Assembly (NCBI GenBank): GCA_905250025.1
Contig: CAJNOJ010000275.1
Coordinates: 1 to 64,000 of the forward strand
Direction of reading: 5' to 3'
Source: Adineta ricciae
Taxonomy: Eukaryota > Rotifera > Eurotatoria > Adinetida > Adinetidae
DNA: 64,000 bases
The notes under the pieces are model-generated. The model searched no databases. It was not told where the DNA came from and worked only from the letters and a program-made list of their open reading frames with translations. Shown piece by piece: positions 60,069 to 64,000 of this stretch. Each line of letters starts with the position of its first letter. Position 1 is the stretch's first letter. A program made the translations under genes and the position numbers.

Positions 60069-61200
60069 GAATGTTTATGATCTTGATTTCCTTCGTCTAT
60101 CTCTCTCTCTCTCGCACTTTTTTTCTCTCAGCCGGCTGATTTTCGTCTATTTGTACTCGTTAATTTATCGCTTATGTAAAAGTATCAAACATTTGATCTG
60201 TTTTTTAAAAACATTCGATGGAACGTCAACGATGAATGTGCTTCGTTTTTTCTTCTTTTCCTTTTGTTACATTTTCGGTGATTATGACGACAAAAGAAGA
60301 GGAGAAGAAGAGAAAAATAGATGCAATCTTTTCTTTTATTCATAATAAATATATATATATATATTCATATTTCTCATATTTATATGAATAGTGCAATTGA
60401 TTATTGAATAGATGGCCTCTTTCGATTCTCCCAACTAAAAAATCGAAGAATGAAATATCGAAGCGCAGAAACATAGAAATATGAAAATATCGAAGAAAAA
60501 TCCCCCAAAATGGGTCCGCTACATTTTGCCGACTATCACTTTCTTGACAGATATTTTTACTAAAGACTGCAAAACATCAAATTCCATTTCTAACCAAACC
60601 CATAGGAAATCGTTACAAGAGCTACTTTTAATCAGATTCTGCTACACCTACAATATTCTCACCCTCACCCCTCAAGATTATGATGAAAGTAAACCTTGTA
60701 GAGTATTCATCAATCAGTCGGTAAGATAAAGAATAGTCTCTTTATATTCTGCTTGGTTGTATCAAGATTATTTACGAAGTATGTTGCTGTTGCACAGGCA
60801 TCTTTCGTGCATTTTCTTCGATAATCAATCTTCACAGAAAACAGTAAGTGTCGATTATTTCTTTTTCATACATTTAATATCGTTCATTTTTTTAATAGAA
60901 TCAAAATAGCATCACCTTCAATCAGACGTAAGATCATCCGAACATCTCCCTATGTGCAAAACTCACCATCGAAAAGAGAACGTAAAAATGGCAAACGAAA
61001 TTGAATTAATATTGAATGAACTCATTAATAACGGGAAGCAAAACTCGAAATACAGTCAAACGGAATCTGAATTGATATTTTCTTGCGCCTTTTATCCGAA
61101 GTGATAACAAATGGGAGAAGGAATGAATACTCATTTGGATATAATTATTGAGAAAGTGCGCTGATTCGAAGGAAACTTTATATCTTTTTTAAAATTATTG
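60069..61200. other. Downstream region with weak open frames
   Basis: A (CT)n tract at about 60098-60113 and a (TA)n tract at about 60344-60363 follow ARPC2. An 82-codon frame at 60481-60729 (MKISKKNPPKWVRYILPTI) ends near a plausible GTAAGA donor, and a fragment with SPSIRRKIIRTSPYVQNSPSKR occurs near 60915-60985. These may be exons of the hypothetical locus further right, but I could not join them in phase. Confidence 0.35.
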
Positions 61201-61990
61201 ATGGGAATAGTAAAGTCAAGTCGGACGAAAAAATCAACAAAAGAGATAGATAATATGAGATTTGCTGGTGAAGAATTATTATTTGATGGTCGACTGATTC
61301 CTGTTATAGATAATTCGAAAGGACACACGTTTAAGATATGTATCGCTGAAGACAAAGAGACAATATAGTAAAATTTTCTTTGAAGATTATTGATTTACGC
61401 ATCGATATACACAAACTAGCATCGACTCTCACGAAAACAAGCAACACTTTATATGAATTTTATCAAACTTTTCGTCGATCTTAATCAATTGAAAAGTAGG
61501 AGTATTTATGGCAATCATTCTGATCTTCTAATCTATTTAGATATCGAGAATTTCAATCAATTCAAAGTTCCATCCGATCAATTATTTGATATTAATGAAG
61601 CAACTGGAGGTGCACCGTTTCGTGTCGCTCTAAGTCGTGTAAAACGACAAAAGCTCAAACGTACCGATTCTAAATTTTCTCCATGTGAGTATTAAAAACA
61701 AATGAATCATTCCATTGAACTTTTCGATTATCTTTTGTGACTTCATCAAGTTCTATCAATGAAAACTTCATTGGTATAAATAACTTATGCAATGTGGATT
61801 CAAATGATCCAGATATATAGTATTCACCATTCTATGTTCTACCTCCAGGATTTGTTCCACGTTCACCGCATTCGTCAGAAGATGAAGTTGATGATCATGA
61901 ATATTATCGTGTTAATGGAATGCCACCAAATTTCCGAGGTCATTTTTTATTAATTCGTACTTTCATTAATGATTTATCTGATTGTTATAG
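61201..61990 (+). CDS. Hypothetical gene, exon structure unresolved
   Basis: Three coding-like blocks lie in one direction. At 61201-61368 is a 55-codon frame with MRFAGEELLFDGRLIPVID. From 61453, after a probable 50-bp intron, comes FNQFKVPSDQLFDINEATGG, then APFRVALSRVKRQKLKR. From about 61820 comes YSPFYVLPPGFVPRSPHSSEDEVDDHEYYRVNG, which has SP sites and an acidic patch. The composition looks coding, especially the last two blocks, but phase between them could not be made consistent, so boundaries are approximate. No domain recognised. Confidence 0.35.
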
Positions 61991-62717
61991 AATAAGATAA
62001 CAAGAATCGACGTTAAAAAAATTCTATTTATTGATATTATTCGAAAGGTTCAAGCATATACTGTTTATGCAGGAGATGCTAATATTCAAATAATTAAATT
62101 TTGCTCAACATTTCTTTTTATGATATGAACATAGTACTTATTTTCAATATCTCTATGTTCTTATTCTTTTAACTGAGTGCTTGGATCTTTTCCTCTTAGA
62201 ACATTTGTTTCTTTCGTTTTTTCGATTCTTCATGATCTATGTTGTGAAAATGCAGGCCATGTTTTTTTTATTTGTGACAATCTGTAAATTTTTTTGAAAA
62301 CATTATAAAAATTGATGAAATAAAATTGTTTAATCTCTTGTTCATGATTAATTAGAAAGAATCTTCAATAAGAGCAACATCGACGTATTTTATTTTATTG
62401 ATGAATAATAAAACTAGTCTAAATCATCTTATTTAGAGACAGAATTTCTTTTTATGTAGATTGTTGTCCTTTTTGCTAGTAAAGAAAAAGCGAAAATTGT
62501 GAATTCATCCTAAACTTATGTCACTTCATATCGATTGAACGAATAGCTTGTTTATTTCAATAACGGATTCGGTGCACATATATTAATCGTATTCTATCGT
62601 TCAAATAATGTCTTCATATCGAATAGGCGAAGAACTGTTCTATTTCGATGAAACAATTTCATAACTATGGCGTAATTCTGAATAATAACTTAAACTAGCA
62701 ATTATTCCATACAATTG

Positions 62718-62913
62718 TACCCAGGTCGAACAATCCCGTACTCGGATCCCACGTCGGATCCGAAACATGGATTTCCTGGATTTTCTAAGGGTCATCATAG
62801 AATATAGCTAGAAAGATCGATCATAAAATTTGCAACAACCGACGGGAATTTTCTAGTCGGATTCCAATGCAATTCCGTTTCCAGGAATCCGATCGGATTT
62901 GTTGACCTGGGTA
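62718..62913. mobile_element. MITE-like element with TA-flanked terminal inverted repeats
   Basis: The left end TACCCAGGTCGAACAATC and the reverse complement of the right end, TACCCAGGTCAACAAATC, match over 10 bp and then again with one shifted base. Both termini sit on TA, as expected for a Tc1/mariner-type TA target duplication. The inside (about 192 bp) has no coding capacity and contains several GGATCC/GGATTCC words. This is the structure of a non-autonomous DNA transposon of about 190 bp. Confidence 0.75.
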
Positions 62914-63935
62914 TATCACAGTTATTATATTGTAAAAAACTAATCGGAAGTTAGCTGATAGCAGGACTATGGATGTTTTAAAGTAAGATACTACAGCGTT
63001 CTTGTAGATTTCATAATTATCGTTAAAACCACCTGTTTAGGGATATTGAAAAGCGGTTTAACTTTTCCAATAAGCTAAACGTCTTGTTTTCTAAGAGAAT
63101 CGATAAAATTTGGTGTTTCGAAGCTTTTCCACGTTTTCTTATTTATTAAAATACCATAGGGTAATTAATTCATCAAAATGAATTGACAGCAAATTGTTAG
63201 AGCACCTCGATGAGGGAGCTGTCATTCTATTTATATGAAAGATAATGAATGTTCTAACTCACCCTTCAACACAAAAACCAGATACCCAGCTTAGGGATAG
63301 CAATTTAACTTAACTTTAAATGTTCTAGTTAACGTCACCTCTGCGGTAAACCGTAGCTCAATTTTATAGTTGTTGGCTTTAAAAAGAAATAAAAGATCAT
63401 GTGACTGTTTTTTTCAGGTTGAGAAACAATCATTTTTTGTTTTTGTTTTATTTATCATCGAATAAGATTTGAAAAAATGAAATTAACACACTGAGGGATG
63501 CTGCATGAAGCTCTATCAGCAAACTATATCGTCGAACTTATTACAATCATCTGTTTTCTTTAACTAAAAAAACGTCAAATGTTGCAAAACAATCAGTGAA
63601 AACTGACTGGGTAACATTTAGTGTTCTCGAAGGCAAAACATACATATACATAATTAAAATGGATCTCTAATCTAACCTGTAGAGTTTTCATATTCCATCA
63701 CAGTTTTTAGTTAAAAAAACTAATTCAGAGATGTTAATTCCTTTTGATGAAAATAGAATCGGTTTCCAAAGGAGCCAAAATCATAAAAGATGTCCTTGTT
63801 TTCAATTTTTTAATTTACCACTATCTGTGAAAACAGAATCCACTGCGCATACGTATTCTAACGCCACCTTTCTGCGCACGCCAACAATTCGTAACTGTTG
63901 AAATGGTTACACGTCGTTTGTTTTCGTCAAAAACA

Positions 63936-63945
63936 TATATAAATA
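63936..63945 (+). promoter_or_regulatory. TATA box-like element at the window edge
   Basis: TATATAAATA lies about 55 bp from the end of the window, preceded by a locally GC-richer patch (CGCCACCTTTCTGCGCACGCC, split near 63862). A TTCTCGAA heat-shock-element-like half pair occurs at 63624-63631. It suggests a promoter for a gene starting to the right of this window; evidence is motif only. Confidence 0.35.
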
Positions 63946-64000
63946 CATCACCACCATGAGTTACTACTCATAACGAACAAAACTAAATATTTTTCATCGC

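Larger units (their letters stand above)
61991..64000. other. AT-rich intergenic DNA
   Basis: No gene could be supported in the last 2 kb. It includes a MITE-like element (62718-62913) and, at the far right, promoter-like sequence. Short frames are frequently interrupted by stops on both strands. Confidence 0.5.

Noticed and set aside
1..64000. CRISPR array, prokaryotic operons or phage genes
   Set aside because: No spaced repeat array, no ribosome-binding-site-led gene runs; the genes are spliced eukaryotic genes.

Overview
This is a compact, AT-rich animal nuclear window, most likely from a bdelloid rotifer (Adineta, Rotaria or Didymodactylos type). The call rests on the gene set (ARPC2, LAS1-like, PRC1/MAP65, UBE3B, ARMH3, P5B ATPase, aminergic GPCR, Kv channel, a selenocysteine tRNA), on very short spliceosomal introns (most that I could resolve are 47-60 bp with GT..AG ends), on close gene spacing, and on a giant intronless SecA-like gene of the kind expected in lineages with much horizontal transfer. 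The genus is inference; no marker here fixes it.

Layout. 0.4-8.4 kb: one 8-kb intronless minus-strand gene for a protein with a long alpha-helical repeat region, a complete SecA-type DEAD motor and a C-terminal OTU-like fold that has lost its catalytic residues; a 97-bp direct repeat lies just past its 3' end. 10.5-11.8 kb: membrane-anchored YHYH-domain protein. 14.2-17.9 kb: a beta-1,4-galactosyltransferase with two adjacent 13-nt exons and two unrecognised membrane proteins. 18.2-23.4 kb: LAS1-like rRNA-processing nuclease and ARMH3, both minus strand. 23.76 kb: tRNA-Sec(UCA). 24.9-37.35 kb: a P5B-type ATPase whose 6.1-kb intron holds a complete-looking opposite-strand 5-HT2-like GPCR. 37.6-40.2 kb: a Tudor-domain protein and a small unknown gene. 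40.4-44.9 kb (minus): PRC1/MAP65, an Ig-superfamily protein and a 91-aa single-pass membrane protein. 45.5-49.9 kb: UBASH3-like histidine phosphatase, ARF-like GTPase without the usual switch-II Gln, EF-hand protein, and a conserved protein of unknown function. 50.7-57.0 kb: UBE3B E3 ligase converging (37 bp apart) on a Kv channel with a GYS selectivity filter. 58.8-60.1 kb: ARPC2. 60.1-64 kb: a weak hypothetical locus, a TA-flanked MITE-like element and a TATA-type promoter at the right edge.

These are mostly unrelated housekeeping and signalling genes, not an operon or a dedicated pathway. The most unusual biology is the SecA/pseudo-OTU gene. The two N-containing 221-bp duplications inside UBE3B look like assembly joins rather than biology.
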